Assembly: GCF_964204645.1 (NCBI RefSeq)
Contig: NC_134032.1
Coordinates: 14,564,275 to 14,628,274 of the forward strand
Source of the DNA: Tubulanus polymorphus
Taxonomy: Eukaryota > Nemertea > Palaeonemertea > Tubulaniformes > Tubulanidae
DNA: 64,000 bases
Direction: 5' to 3'
In this document: piece by piece, positions 11,330-24,419 of the stretch
Numbering within the stretch: the first letter of the stretch is position 1
Layout: each line of letters starts with the position of its first letter
Made by a program: the position numbers and the translations under genes
Notes under the pieces: generated by a model
The model's database searches: none
Told to the model about the DNA's origin: nothing
Seen by the model: the letters and a program-made list of their open reading frames with translations, nothing else

Positions 11330-11720
11330 CTCGCGGAGACCGATACACTAGCACTGATCCCCACTGCTCGCGGAGACCGATACACTAGCACTGATCCCCA
11401 CTGCTCGCGGAGACCGATACACTTGCACTGATCCCCACTGTTAGCGGAGACCGATACACTAGCACTGATCCCCACTGCTCATGGAGACCGATACACTTGC
11501 ACTGATCCCCACTGCTCGCGGAGACCGATACACTTGCACTGATCCCCACTGCTCGCGGAGACCGATACACTAGCACTGATCCCCACTGCTCGCGGAGACA
11601 GATACACAAGCACAGATCCCCACTGCTCGCGGAGACCGATACACTAGCACTGATCCCCACTGCTCGCGGAGACCGATACACTAGCACTGATCCCCACTGC
11701 TCGCGGAGACTGGCACAGAT
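11330..11720. repeat. 37-bp minisatellite, about 10 units
   Basis: The unit CTCGCGGAGACCGATACACT...GCACTGATCCCCACTG repeats nearly perfectly. It lies just beyond the likely CLK poly(A) signal. Peptides readable from it are artefacts. Confidence 0.9.
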
Positions 11721-11781
11721 TCTCAAACTACAGTTTGATATTACGCTCTGTTCATAATTCATCATTTAAAACTTGATGACG

Positions 11782-11787
11782 TTTATT
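11782..11787 (-). promoter_or_regulatory. Poly(A) signal for the CLK gene
   Basis: AATAAA on the minus strand lies about 217 nt after the CLK stop codon at 12004. It is the first such hexamer downstream. Confidence 0.5.
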
Positions 11788-12003
11788 AAGAGTTTGTTGT
11801 CGACGCGACGCAGCGCCGACCCCCGAAGAACCACTTGAACGAACCACAACTCGCCGTTTGAATTACCGAGCAAACGTTGTTCCGTCTCATCGACAATCGT
11901 TGTCACGACGACGACGATGGACGATTTCGCCTTTTAAGTACGTTTAGTTGTCGTAAATCTACCAGTAGATGGCGTCAGGTGGTATCATCGGGGCGGCCTC
12001 ATT

Positions 12004-15000
12004 TCATCTGCTCAGACTGTGCGATCGTTCGCGACTGGACGACGAGGTCGGGTTGCCGTTTTTCGCGACGAGGGCGCCCTCTAGACGTTGATGGCTCGGT
12101 AGCGGGTCGAAGAACGGATGTTGTAACGATTCGTCGAGGGAAAGCCTCTGAGATGGGTCGTATTCGAGCATCTTTTCGATCAGATCAAACAGATTACGAT
12201 GTTCTTTAGAATCGTTCATCATATAACGCTGAAAAACAAAACAGAAATTTCGTAAAAATTTATTTCGACGATTCGCGCAAAAGCTGATGAAATAATGTCA
12301 CATACAACGGGACCTCGTAATTTAAGTAATTCTCAACGTTTTGCATTTCCCCGAGAATTGTATTTTTCTAATTTTTCAATTTTCTTATTTCATGTAAAGT
12401 GCATAGATTACTATGGTAGAAAATGCGCTATATCAAGTAAATAGATTATCATTATTATTACTATAATTATCATCGTTACAATGTCTACAATCAGGGCACT
12501 TTCCGGCCATTTACAAATTCCTGAGATTTGCACAATTTTTTCATGTGATTACAGAAAATTCCCCGAGTAAATCAGAGAAGTTTCTTGGTTCAAAATGTTA
12601 CAATTCATTCGATTTTTATGCATCACGGTATTGAAAATATAAAGAAACACGTGGTCGATTGCATTATCCGATCTACCCGAGTTCTCCAGGTTTTTTGATA
12701 GAATTCCCTAAGTTTTCCCCGATTTGTTTCTAGATTTTTCTGATTCCCTGAGTTTTCTAGGTCAGTGGCGCTTCACTGGTGAGTGCCTGAGAAAAGCCCA
12801 TTTGTTATAACCGATAATTAGTTATATCCAGTACGAAGTAAACGTTAGTTGAAAATTCTAAGTTTGCTGTAACGAGGTTCCGCTGTATTTAGGTAATAAA
12901 ATGTTTAGTTGAACTATATTTCCCGAAATGATTGGCCCGACGGTCAGATGCTGTATCGAGGTTCCGCTGTATTTAGGTTATAAAATGTTTAGTTGAACTA
13001 TATTTCCCGAAATGATTGGCCCGACGGTCAGATGCTGTAATGAGGTTCCGCTGTATTTAGGTTATAAAATGTTTAGTTGAACTATATTTCCCGAATTGAT
13101 TGGCCCGACGGTCAGATTTAAACTCGGAAAACTGTAGCACTGAATCCTGGTTTTTAGTCATGATACGGAAAGCAATAAAACACGTCACGAAGCCAACCCC
13201 TTCACCCCCCACTTCCCCGACTGATATTTAACTCTAATGAATCTAACCAAATTCCACAAAACAGATGTAAAATAGATGAGAGCAAGGTTCCTACAATTCC
13301 CGGTATCCAGAATTCAAGGACTTTTCAAGGAATTTTCAAGGAGTAATTTTCAATATTCAAGGATGTTTACGCGGTCATATATAAGGAAAAAAAGTCGAAC
13401 ATTCAAAAACAAAATCCATGTTTTTCTCAAATTTTGATCAGTTGTTGTGTGTGCCGTTTTGGTTTTAATGTTTAAATGTTTTAAATCTCAAAGTGAAACA
13501 ACTTTCACTCACAAGTCACACAGTGAAGAATAATAGAATACACTGTCTTCTGAAAAGGACCTTTTGAAAAATTTTAATAGGACTTTCCCAGAATTTAAGG
13601 AGTTTCAAGGAGTTTATGGATATTTCTCAAAATTGAAGGATTTTCAAGGACCTTGAAAAATATATTCAAAAATCAAGGAGTTTTCAAGGAGTTGTAGGGA
13701 CCCTGGAGAGCTACGATACCATAAACTTTATGTGGAAAATATATTACATGCAGCGTGCAATAGGAGATTGAAAGCTAAGCACATTTAAATATGTGATCCT
13801 CAAGTGTGGGGACGTGGGCCTCTGATAAATGCTCTTCTTACCTGTAGCGGTTTACACAGTTTTTTAACTACCGAAGCTTGGTTACTGTTGCGACTTATCA
13901 ACGTCATCGAATCCGGCTTGAAATAGCGTTTTCTTGAAACGATAAAAAAATTTCGAAAAAATGTCGAAGGTAAGTCGGCGTACGCACTATTAACGGGACT
14001 TCATCGCCGGACTGCGCGTCTAAGTTATTCAATCGAAATCGGATGAAATCGAGCAAGATTTTGAAATTGAAATTTCTCTTTTTTTCAATCAGCGCCGAGA
14101 CTAGACGCTAGTTAATAGAAAATAACGCGCAGCCCGTATGAATAGTTGTCTGTCCGTCCATCTCGGTCAGGATTGAGAAGATCGAGGAAATAAAACAAAA
14201 ACATCAATAAAACTCAGGGTTCTTACAAGATCAGCGAATTAAAACTTAACCCAAATCCACTGACCAAAAATTTTCTGATTAAAATAAAAGATGTTCTCGA
14301 TGAGGGCTTTTTCTTAACCCTTTCAGTGCGTCTACACCGCAGTGCGGTGTATAAATCAGTGATGGATTTTGCTAGTACACCGCACTGCGGTGTATTGATG
14401 TAATTAGTAATTTGTAATTATCTCTATTGAAAAATGGCAGAAAGTGTCAAACATAGTGAAATACTAGTAACTAACGATACACCGCACTGCAGTGTAGACG
14501 CACTATAGTGGTATTCCCATTGTTCAACACACTAGGGTGGAATTTTTTAGAATTTTCAAATTTTCTCCAGCACTATAGGGTATTAATTAGTCAGCACTGA
14601 AAGGGTTAAAGGTTCCCTGAGCCACTCGGCAAGAACAACAAGACGCCAAAAAATTCATCGAATTCCCTCACTTTTCCGTGCGTGCAGTGCAGGGAAAAAT
14701 AAATCCAGAATTCAATGATATTTCCAATTCGTAAGAACCCCGAAAATTGGGCTTTCATGCTGCAAAAAATATAAATAAATGAAATAAAAGTCTATAGCTG
14801 CTACAGAAAAGCTTTTTAACACCTCGAAAATTGACTGAAGACACAGTGCCTGCTAAAACTAAAACAAATTTCAAAAAATATTAGAATATTTCATGAGAAA
14901 AAATCGAATAAATGAAAAAGCTCTTCGCCCGTCGATTATATATTTATATATATATATATATAAAAGCGTAATACGGGTTGTTGACACCAGGGGGCAGCAG

Positions 15001-18000
15001 GGTTAACGCACACGCACACATACAGAACATACCGTTACGATTTAGAGAACGAAAACAAAGCGTTGAAGAAAAAAAAAACAACTAAAATTTCATGCATTAT
15101 TTCAGTCCGAACGTAAAACCAGGTTTCAGTTTTCCGCAATTCATAAAACTGCGATAGCATCGTTTGTTACAACATGCGCGCTATCGTTACGAGACGTCCT
15201 TAAAATCCCGATCACCCTCAACCCCCGCCCTCCGAGCCACTGGGCTGCTGCTGCTGCTGCTGAACCGATTGACTTACGTAAAAGGGTTTACAGTTTTCGC
15301 GCACGTATCGACCGGCTGTGGTCGTAGCGTCCCAGTCTAGTCGGCCGTGCCAATAATAACCAGTTCTATAATATATTACAAACAGTATTACACAAAAACT
15401 TGATTCAACTGTATTACAGTAATACGTGATACGCAGGAGTGAGCGCGGCTTTAAACGGTAATACACACACATAGATAGCGAGCGTGGTTTTATAGAGACC
15501 TAGATCTATTCAATTCCACTGCATTAATGTGAGATCTTTTTCAAATTGTCAAACATCGTTTTAAGTCAATTTAAATTTGCTTAATTGCAACTGTTGAACC
15601 GGGCTCAGTTTTAATATCGTTATTCGAGGTTCAGTTGGTTCAGTTAAAACCTATCTATAAAACCGTGCCCCAGGGGGCGCTGCTAGTGCTGAAGGAGTGA
15701 TTAACTGACAGTACGCCTGTTATGCGGGTTGCGCGTTAGGAAGCCAGGACGGGACAGGGCGGGGCAAGCTGGGCCGGGGCAGGGCAGAGGTTCTGTTGTG
15801 TGGGTTGCCTGTTAAGGGAGCTGGACCGGGGTTCTGTTGTGTGGATGACGTGTTAGGGCCACGTTGGAGCGAGGGACATGCTAGGTTTTTATTTAGAGAT
15901 ACAAATGAAGCCTTCTTGTCGTCGACCTGTGAAGGAATAACATTCAAATTTTGTCGATTAGCAACAATATTGTTCTCTGATACAAAATTTCAGTTTCAAT
16001 CTCAGCCACCTGAACCACACGAATCGTAAACAGCCTGAAACATGAATTGTAATCAGCCTGAAACACAAATCATAATCAGCCTGAAACATGAATCGTAATC
16101 AGCCTGAAACATGAAACGTAATCAGCCTGAAACATGAAACGTAATCAGCCTGAAACATGAATCGTAATCAGCCTGAAACATGAATAGTAATCAGCAACCG
16201 TAATTAAGACTCGGGATGGACAGACAGACATTAAACTCATTTTCATTTACTATGATACGATATTTTGGTTTCAACAAATCAACAAATTAATTCACCAAAG
16301 ATTTCTCAATTTTAAAAATAACTTCTTTTTTTTGTCGAAATGCTTCTAATCTCGACGGGAAAACTTACTTGGATTTTTTTGCCATTCTGTAAGGAATCGA
16401 TCCTAATATTCGTTCCATCATTGCTAGGTGTTCTAAGTTATCGTGTGTCTGAAAATCAAAGAATATTCATTAACACGGTGGCGCCACTCACACTTTATCA
16501 GCTAAGAATCCAATCGATTAACGCAATGCAAGACATTGATGGAAACTGTCTGATTTTGCGCGATCTAACAATTTCAATAAATTCCCAGACCTCTGGGGCC
16601 GGTTCCATAGACAGGACTTAAGACCGGTCTAAGACAAACTTAGTTCTATAGCCAATCTAACAACTTAAGACAAGTCTTAAGGTTTAAGACCACTTTTGGT
16701 CTTAAGTCTCGACTATGGAACCAGCCCCTGGTGTTTTTTTCTTTAAAAAAATTCCCTGATTATTCCTAGACTTTTTTTTATAGCACAGAAAAATTCCCTG
16801 ACTTTTCTCTGATTCCCCCTGGTCAGTGACCGACCTTAATTAGTCACCGACGGTTGAGGTGAGGTACATGTATGAATCTGTGATACAACCTCGCTCACCG
16901 GACATTCTACACCGACTTATAGCATCACGAGACCCTGCCACATTCCTACCCTATTGGACCCAATTCCCTTTTGGAATAGTTTCAGTTGACAACGATGTAT
17001 TCGTGGTTGTGCAGAGGAGGGTAATTGCCACATACCTGGAATAGCGTGTAACCAGTGTATAATTCAAATATAATACAACCAATACTCCACGTATCACAAG
17101 GTTGACTCCAACCTAATTCTATAAAAGACAAACATACAAAAATAATGTTTACTTATATCAAAATTACTGGAACCAGGTTGATCAAGTATCTAACTGACGG
17201 TAGAAAATCCCTGCACACTAAGAATAAAAGAGTCTGAAATGTTTCCTTGAGCTAGTGTAGTTTATTCAACGTTTCGACTTTATCCTAATAGCCATCTTCA
17301 GGAATACTGTATTCCTTGAGCTAGTGTAGTTTATTCAACGTTTCGACTATATCCTAATAGTCATCTTCAGGAATACTGTATTCCTTGAGCTAGTGTAGTT
17401 TATTCAACGTTTCGACTATATCCTAATAGTCATCTTCAGGAATACTGTATTCCTTGAGCTAGTGTAGTTTATTCAACGTTTCGACTTTATCCTAATAGTC
17501 ATCTTCAGGAATACTGTATTCCTTGAGCTAGTGTAGTTTATTCAACGTTTCGACTATATCCTAATAGTCATCTTCAGGAATACTGTATTCCTTGAGCTAG
17601 TGTAGTTTATTCAACGTTTCGACTTTATCCTAATAGTCATCTTCAGGAATACTGTATTCCTTGAGCTAGTGTAGTTTATTCAACGTTTCAACTTTATCCT
17701 AATAGTCATCTTCAGGAATACTGTATTCCCTGACCTAGTGTAGTTTATTCAACGTTTCGACTTTATCCTAATAGTCATCTTCAGGAATACTGTATTCCTT
17801 GAGCTAGTGTAGTTTATTCAACGTTTCGACTTTATCCTAATAGTCATCTTCGGGAATACTGTATTCCTTGAGCTAGTGTAGTTTATTCAACGTTTCGACT
17901 TTATCCTAATAGTCATCTTCAGGAATACTGTATTCCTTGAGCTAGTGTAGTTTATTCAACGTTTCAACTTTATCCTAATAGTCATCTTCAGGAACACTGT

Positions 18001-21000
18001 ATTCCTTTTATTCAATTGATGCTGACATGAAGACATATATGTGTTATGTATGTCCAAAATCCAGAGAGAATGGCCATACCATAAAGAGAATGGCCGCACT
18101 GGACGTAAACAAACTCCTAAAACCTCAAAAGGGATAAAGACTGATTTTTCATCGAATGTTTTACGCGGCCACGGCTGATAACTACTGACCTAATATCACT
18201 TCAGGCGCTCTGTAGTGTCGTGTAGATACGATCGTGCTGTGATGTTCGTGGTCGAACGTCGCCGATCCGAAATCAATCAGTCGTATATCGGTATTCTTCA
18301 CAAAACGAACGTCTTTTTTCTACAGTGAGAAAATATCAACAACAGGCGTTTATGAAGTTTTAAAAAGATGACTTGTCAATTTTTTTTCTCGAAACTCTCG
18401 CACGACCGAAGTCACAAACCTTTTTACTGTTGTAAACCGTGTCATAATCGGAATCGACGAATAAGATATTTTCAGGTTTCAAATCCGTGTGGGTCAATTT
18501 CAGACGATGCAAAACTGTAGAAAAAAAAATAAATTCATAAATCGATGAGTCAAATATTTAAGCCTGATTCGTTACGAGTGCCGCCATCTATTGGCGTACG
18601 GATGACTTACATCTAACGCTATAACACAGTTGATACGCTATATGTCGAACTTGATGCAGTTTATACGGATAATAATTATTATCTTTCTGTAAACGAGAAA
18701 AAATATGAGAATATTAGTAAAAAAACATTCACAAGTTCATCGGCGGCTTCCAAAAAAATGCCAAAGTTTCAGGGTTAACTTGAATCTAGAATCAAAGCAG
18801 CGATAACGGGTTTTCTGCGTTGATGACCGTACAAAGTTTCATCGAAATCAGTCATTATCAGTTCAACCAAAACGGTATTTTTTGGTAGGAGCGCCACCTA
18901 GGGGTCAACACCTGTATTATACATTTGGTTCAAAGAGTACAAACCAGATTTGAGGACAACGGAGAAAACTATACGAACAATGCCACAATTCAGGGTTGAA
19001 TTGGAATAGGTTCATTTTGCATTCGTTTCTAAATCGTGGGTCATATTTAAAACTCTGCATTGACTGTGGGACTGGATTCTGTTTGCTTTCCAACGATAGC
19101 GTCAATGACCTATCTCATTTAAAGACTTTAAAGGACTCTTTTTTACTCCCAATTAATCGTATAAACTTACCAGAAAATCAAACACGCTTAAACCCAACAT
19201 GTCAAACGCGAGGCACATGTGACCGTGATAGTCAAACCAGTCCATCATATGTACACAGAGACTGCAGAAAAAAAAACAAGAAATATTTACAATCTAAAAT
19301 ACTGAAAACAATTGGAAATCAATTTGTAACTAAATTCTGCTGTTCTAAAAAGCGTTTAAAGTTTGCTCTGCTAAAATATCTGACAAAGAACGATTTCTCT
19401 ATTCAACTTTTCCCTCCTCTCCCTTCCCCTGGGGGGTGCCAACCTCTGACAACAGCTATCAATAACGAATAGAATCTTTCTTCAGTATAAACATTTCATA
19501 TAAAATATGAAAGAAAATGTTCGAATCAAGCGATCAACAGTGAGACCCTTCACGAATATCAAAACAAATCGAATCAGTATTTCTCATAATGAAATACCGA
19601 TATTGGCAGCTCTGTTTCTCCTCGTCGTCCCGAAACCTTTCGAATAAACTCACTTCTTTCCTTCGGGATCTTTATCTTGTAGTTTTTCCAGCACGTTGAT
19701 CTCGAGTTTCGCAGCTTCGCGATACTTCGTCACATTCTTTATCACCTTCAACGCGACATCCATTCCATTTCTGTTTAACGAAGAAAAAAAAACATGACAA
19801 CTGAAATATCTAAATGAACCTGTGCAGTGGCTGCGTGAAGGTCTCAAGGTATGATCTGCTGTACTACAGCTTGGCAACACTATGAATTTTCCATGTTACA
19901 GGGTTCTTTTTTTTTATAGATTAGGGATCGAAATTCCTTAAAATTATATATTTCCCCCGACACTTGGACAGATTCCTTGATAAGATATCATCATTGGCAG
20001 CTGTTTCTTATCAAGAGGTTCCTTGTGCCACTGGTCACCAGTCAGAACAACAAGACACCAAAAACACATATTCCCTGATAAGATTATAAGATATCCGCAG
20101 TGCGAACTGATTCTTCTGGTTTATCAAAGAATCATTGATCGTCTTCATATTCCAAACCTCTCATGAATAAATGGTTTCCCATAGTAAACAAGCAGATCAC
20201 ATGCTACTCATATCCAAGTCTCTGATTCGCCAGAGCTGGTCACCTGGTATGCAAATTACCCACATGGTCACTAGCCCTGGCCCCTGATTGGCCAGAGCTA
20301 GTCACATGATGTGCAAATTACCCCAAGGTCACTAACCCTAGCCCCTGATTGGTCAGTGCTGGTCACATGGTATGCAAATTACCAACATGGTCAATAAACC
20401 TAGACCCTGATTGGTCAGTGCTGGTCACCTGGTATGCAAATTACCCACATGGTCACTAACCCTGGCCCCTGATTGGCCAGAGCTGGTCACATGGTGTGCA
20501 AATTACCCCAAGGTCACTTACCCTAGCCCCTGATTGGTCAGTGCTGGTCACATGGTATGCAAATTACCCACATGGTCAATAAACCTAGACCCTGATTGGT
20601 CAGTGCTGGTCACTTGGTATGCAAATTACCTACATGGTCACTAACCCTGGCCCCTGATTGGCCAGAGCTGGTCACATGGTGTGCAAATGACCCCAAGGGA
20701 TTAACCCTAGCCCCTGATTGGTCAGTGCTGGTCACATGGTATGCAAATTAACCACATGGTCACTAACCATAGACCCTGATTGGTCAGTGCTGGTCACATG
20801 GTGTGCAAATTACCCACATGGTCACTAACCATAGACCCTGATTGGTCAGTGCTGGTCACATGGTATAAACAAATAGACCAACCTTGTAGCATGACCAAAT
20901 GTGTCAACATGAATTGACTTGGATTTTTATTGGATTGTTTTTTTTTGTAAAGTTAGATTGATTCTTGTTTGAATAAATTCTTAAAACTTAAAATTTATGG

Positions 21001-24000
21001 GTTTTTCTTATCTCATTAATAAGTTAAAATCCTGGATCCAGTTCCACAATTAGTGAGTTGAATTTGACCCTGTAGAGCAAAAAATTCTAAGATGAACTCC
21101 GGAGCTCACAACTCTCTCAAACTCAGATGTCAATTTTGCTGCCTTTAAACACACTGAATTAATGATGATATTCTAAACGCAGTTTGATTTTACCAGTAAA
21201 CTGCGTTCCACACTCAGAAACAAGCTTCATCATGTTCATACACTACACGCACTGAGAGTACTAACACTGCATCAGTGTGGTTTTTATCGAGTGCTAGAAA
21301 TACCTGAGAGGAGTGGAGAAGAATGATGAGGGGAGAGGAGCAGGTAGATGAGTGGGAGGGGAGGTGATAGAAGAGATTTGGAGGATTAGAAACTTTTATA
21401 AGCCTTTGTTGGCTTCATCTAATCTCCTCCACATTGTATTAAAATGACCAATGCTTGTATATTTTTTGTATATCATTATGGTATGTTGTAATTTATCGTG
21501 GAAATGATTAATTATCGTTATTATTATCACGACGAGGGAGGAGTTGAGCTGGAGAGGGATTCAAAGGTGGTAAGGGGAGAGAGATTAGAGGCAGAGGAAG
21601 ATGAAAGAGGTTAAAAGCTTGGAGCAAATGAGGAAGGGAAAAGGAGTCAGTAGGAAAGAGTATATAAAGGCATAGATAGAGGGAGGGACAGGGAGGGAGG
21701 TAGGGGCAGAGAGGAAGAGGAAGGTGTGGGGAGGGGAAGGAAAGGCAGGGATATGGAGAGAGAAGGGAGACGGCGGCAGGGAGGGAGGCGGCGAGAGGGG
21801 AAGGAGAGGCAGGGAAAGGGAGAGGGAGGGGAAGAGAGGGAGGTATGGAGAGGGATAAGGATAGGGAAAGAGGGAGAGGAAGGCAGGGAGAGAGGGAGGC
21901 AGTGAGAGGGGAAGGAGCGGGCAGGGAGAGGAAGGCAGGGAGAGAGGGGAAGGAGAGGGCAGGGAGAGGAAGGCAGGGAGAGAGGGGAAGGAGAGGGCAG
22001 GGAGCGAGGGAGAGGGCAGGGAAAGAGGGAGGCAAGGAGGCAGGGAGTTTAGATGTTATGAAGTGAAGCATGCGTTCGATGTACCAGGTATTTATCTATA
22101 AATTAAACATTACGTCAGCCACCTGTGTGTTTTCCTCCCCTCCCCCTCCTCCTCCCTCCCCCTGATTCCGGCTAGTAACTACTTGTATATATATACCTAT
22201 CTAACCGAGTTGTATCTATATATCTACATGTATTAAGACTTTCCTCGAAAACTGACGTTTAAACTAACAAGAATACAACGTAGCAGTTTACGTCATCGTT
22301 AACAGCCACGCAGTAGAATTATTGAGTATACCTCCGCTAAACCGTCAGACGGGTGGAGGGAGAGAGGGGGGGTAATAGATAAACCATACTAGGGTTCAGG
22401 GAACATAATAATAAACACTATATATATATTACTATCATACTGCCGGTTTTATGGAGTGGTATTACCTTTAACCCGCAGGCTCACTCAATTCATTATCAAT
22501 TTAGTTAGCCCCCGGGTTAAAGGTAATACCACTCTATAAAACCGGGCCCTGAGGTTCTTACAGATCAACAAATCCATATTTCCCTGTCCCTTGACCGAAA
22601 ATTCCATGATTAAATTATAAGATATTTTCAGTGAGGGCTGTTTCTTATCAAAAGGTTCCTTGTGTCACTCGTCAGAACAACAAGACACCAAAAATTCAAA
22701 TCCCGACTTTTCAAGAAAAAGATATATCAGAATTCCCTCATTTTCCGTGATCTGTAAGAACCCTGGATAAACAGTTTAGTACATCGAAGTTGAGTTCAGT
22801 ACATCGAAGTACGTCGACAGTTGAGTACATCGAAGGGTTAGGATCGGTTGATGGAACGCCTGCTTCATTCGTGTCGGGAATGACCAGGGGGGTTTGTTAG
22901 GGATGACACGAAATAAGCATCAAGTCAAATCAAATAAGATGGAGGTTCATGCGAAAAGAAAAAATATGATCTACTCACTTTTGTCGGTCTTTAACGTGGA
23001 TCACTCGTCCGAACGTACCCTCACCTAAAGTTCGAATAACTTCGTCTGAAAAAAGACCAATCGACAGGCGTCAATCACCACGTCAGAACGACCCTGCCCC
23101 GCCCACTGATGGATAGAGAGGGTGTGTCGGATATGTCGGACCCCAGACGTCGAACGACTGGAATCCAACATAACCCACGTTGCGTCTCAACCGACGACGA
23201 TGACGAATTCTTCGAAGCGTTTTTCCGCGATGAAATTTTTTTGCGTCGTGAAATTTTTTCCGAAGAATTCGCGCGTTTCTTTTTTTTCATCGCGGAAGAA
23301 ACACCTCGAAAATAACGTCAAACGCTAAGTAAAAATCGATCGGACAAAAAATTTACCAAAAATATTTTCACAATTTTATTTTAATGGGGTCAATTTCTAG
23401 TTAGCGTTTTCGCGTCGATACAGAACCTGAAAATAATCTCACTAATTAAGAATTCATTATCATTGATCAATTTACTTTTTCTAACAAACTATTTTCAAGT
23501 TTGATGATATCGGTTTTTTTTAAGCATCCACTTGCAGGCCTTTAGGCGGACGCTGTATTTAACTTCAATCTAGGTTTCAAGGCTAGGAATGCAGCAGCCA
23601 ATAACAAACGTGCCGCATCTAGGGCAAGATAGACCCTCGTGAGGGCAGAATGTACCCTCGTAAGGGCAACACATGTTCTCATTAAGGGGGTCTGCTAATA
23701 GGGGGCTCTGTGATCATTAAGAGTTTGAACTCTTCTTCATACGAGGATAATTTTGATAATAATAACTCACGGCGACGGCTGGCATTGTTGCTAAACGACC
23801 AGCGGTTTCAACGATACCACGCGCCTCGTCATCATTATTTCCAAAAAAGAAATGGCCAAATATTTCTTTTTTTCACTTTTAAGAAAATCGAGAGCGATTG
23901 AGAGAGAGAGAGACTGGGTATTTGATATTTAAACGTTACGAAAAGAAAGTTGTGTGTACATCTAGCTTGTAGAAGATCGCCTGTCTTATAGATGAGGTGC

Positions 24001-24366
24001 CCATCGGAATCATCTTCAATACTCGGTGCCCTCGCCTTCGTCTGCTATTGAGTAACCATAGTAACAACATCAGCGTCATCATCGCCGTCATCATTGGTAG
24101 TTTGGTATGGTCGTCGTTGGTAGTAGTTGGTAGTAGTTGGTGTAGGCGGCGTTGGTAGTAGTAGTAGGGCGTCGGCGGCGTCGTCGTCATGGCGGCGTAT
24201 TTTCATTCGTAACAATGTACACAGATTTCGTTCGTTGCGTTTAATGAATTTGCGAAGCGCGAACCGTTCGTAGGATGTGGTGGTTTATATGTGTGATAGA
24301 GAACAAGGAACAAGCAACCCGAAATCAGTTATCAGGTAACAACAACAATAATAACAATAATAAATC

Positions 24367-24419
<53 letters not shown>

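Noticed and set aside
11293-11765. 60- and 126-residue frames of repeated SPRAVGISASVSVS
   Set aside because: They are translations of the 37-bp minisatellite.
18996-19472. 158-codon plus-strand frame
   Set aside because: It lies across CLK exon 6 and its introns on the other strand and has no recognisable domain; the CLK reading is certain.
23936-24190. 84-residue minus-strand frame over CLK exon 3
   Set aside because: It is the wrong frame; the frame reading [20 protein letters not shown] is the one conserved in CLKs.
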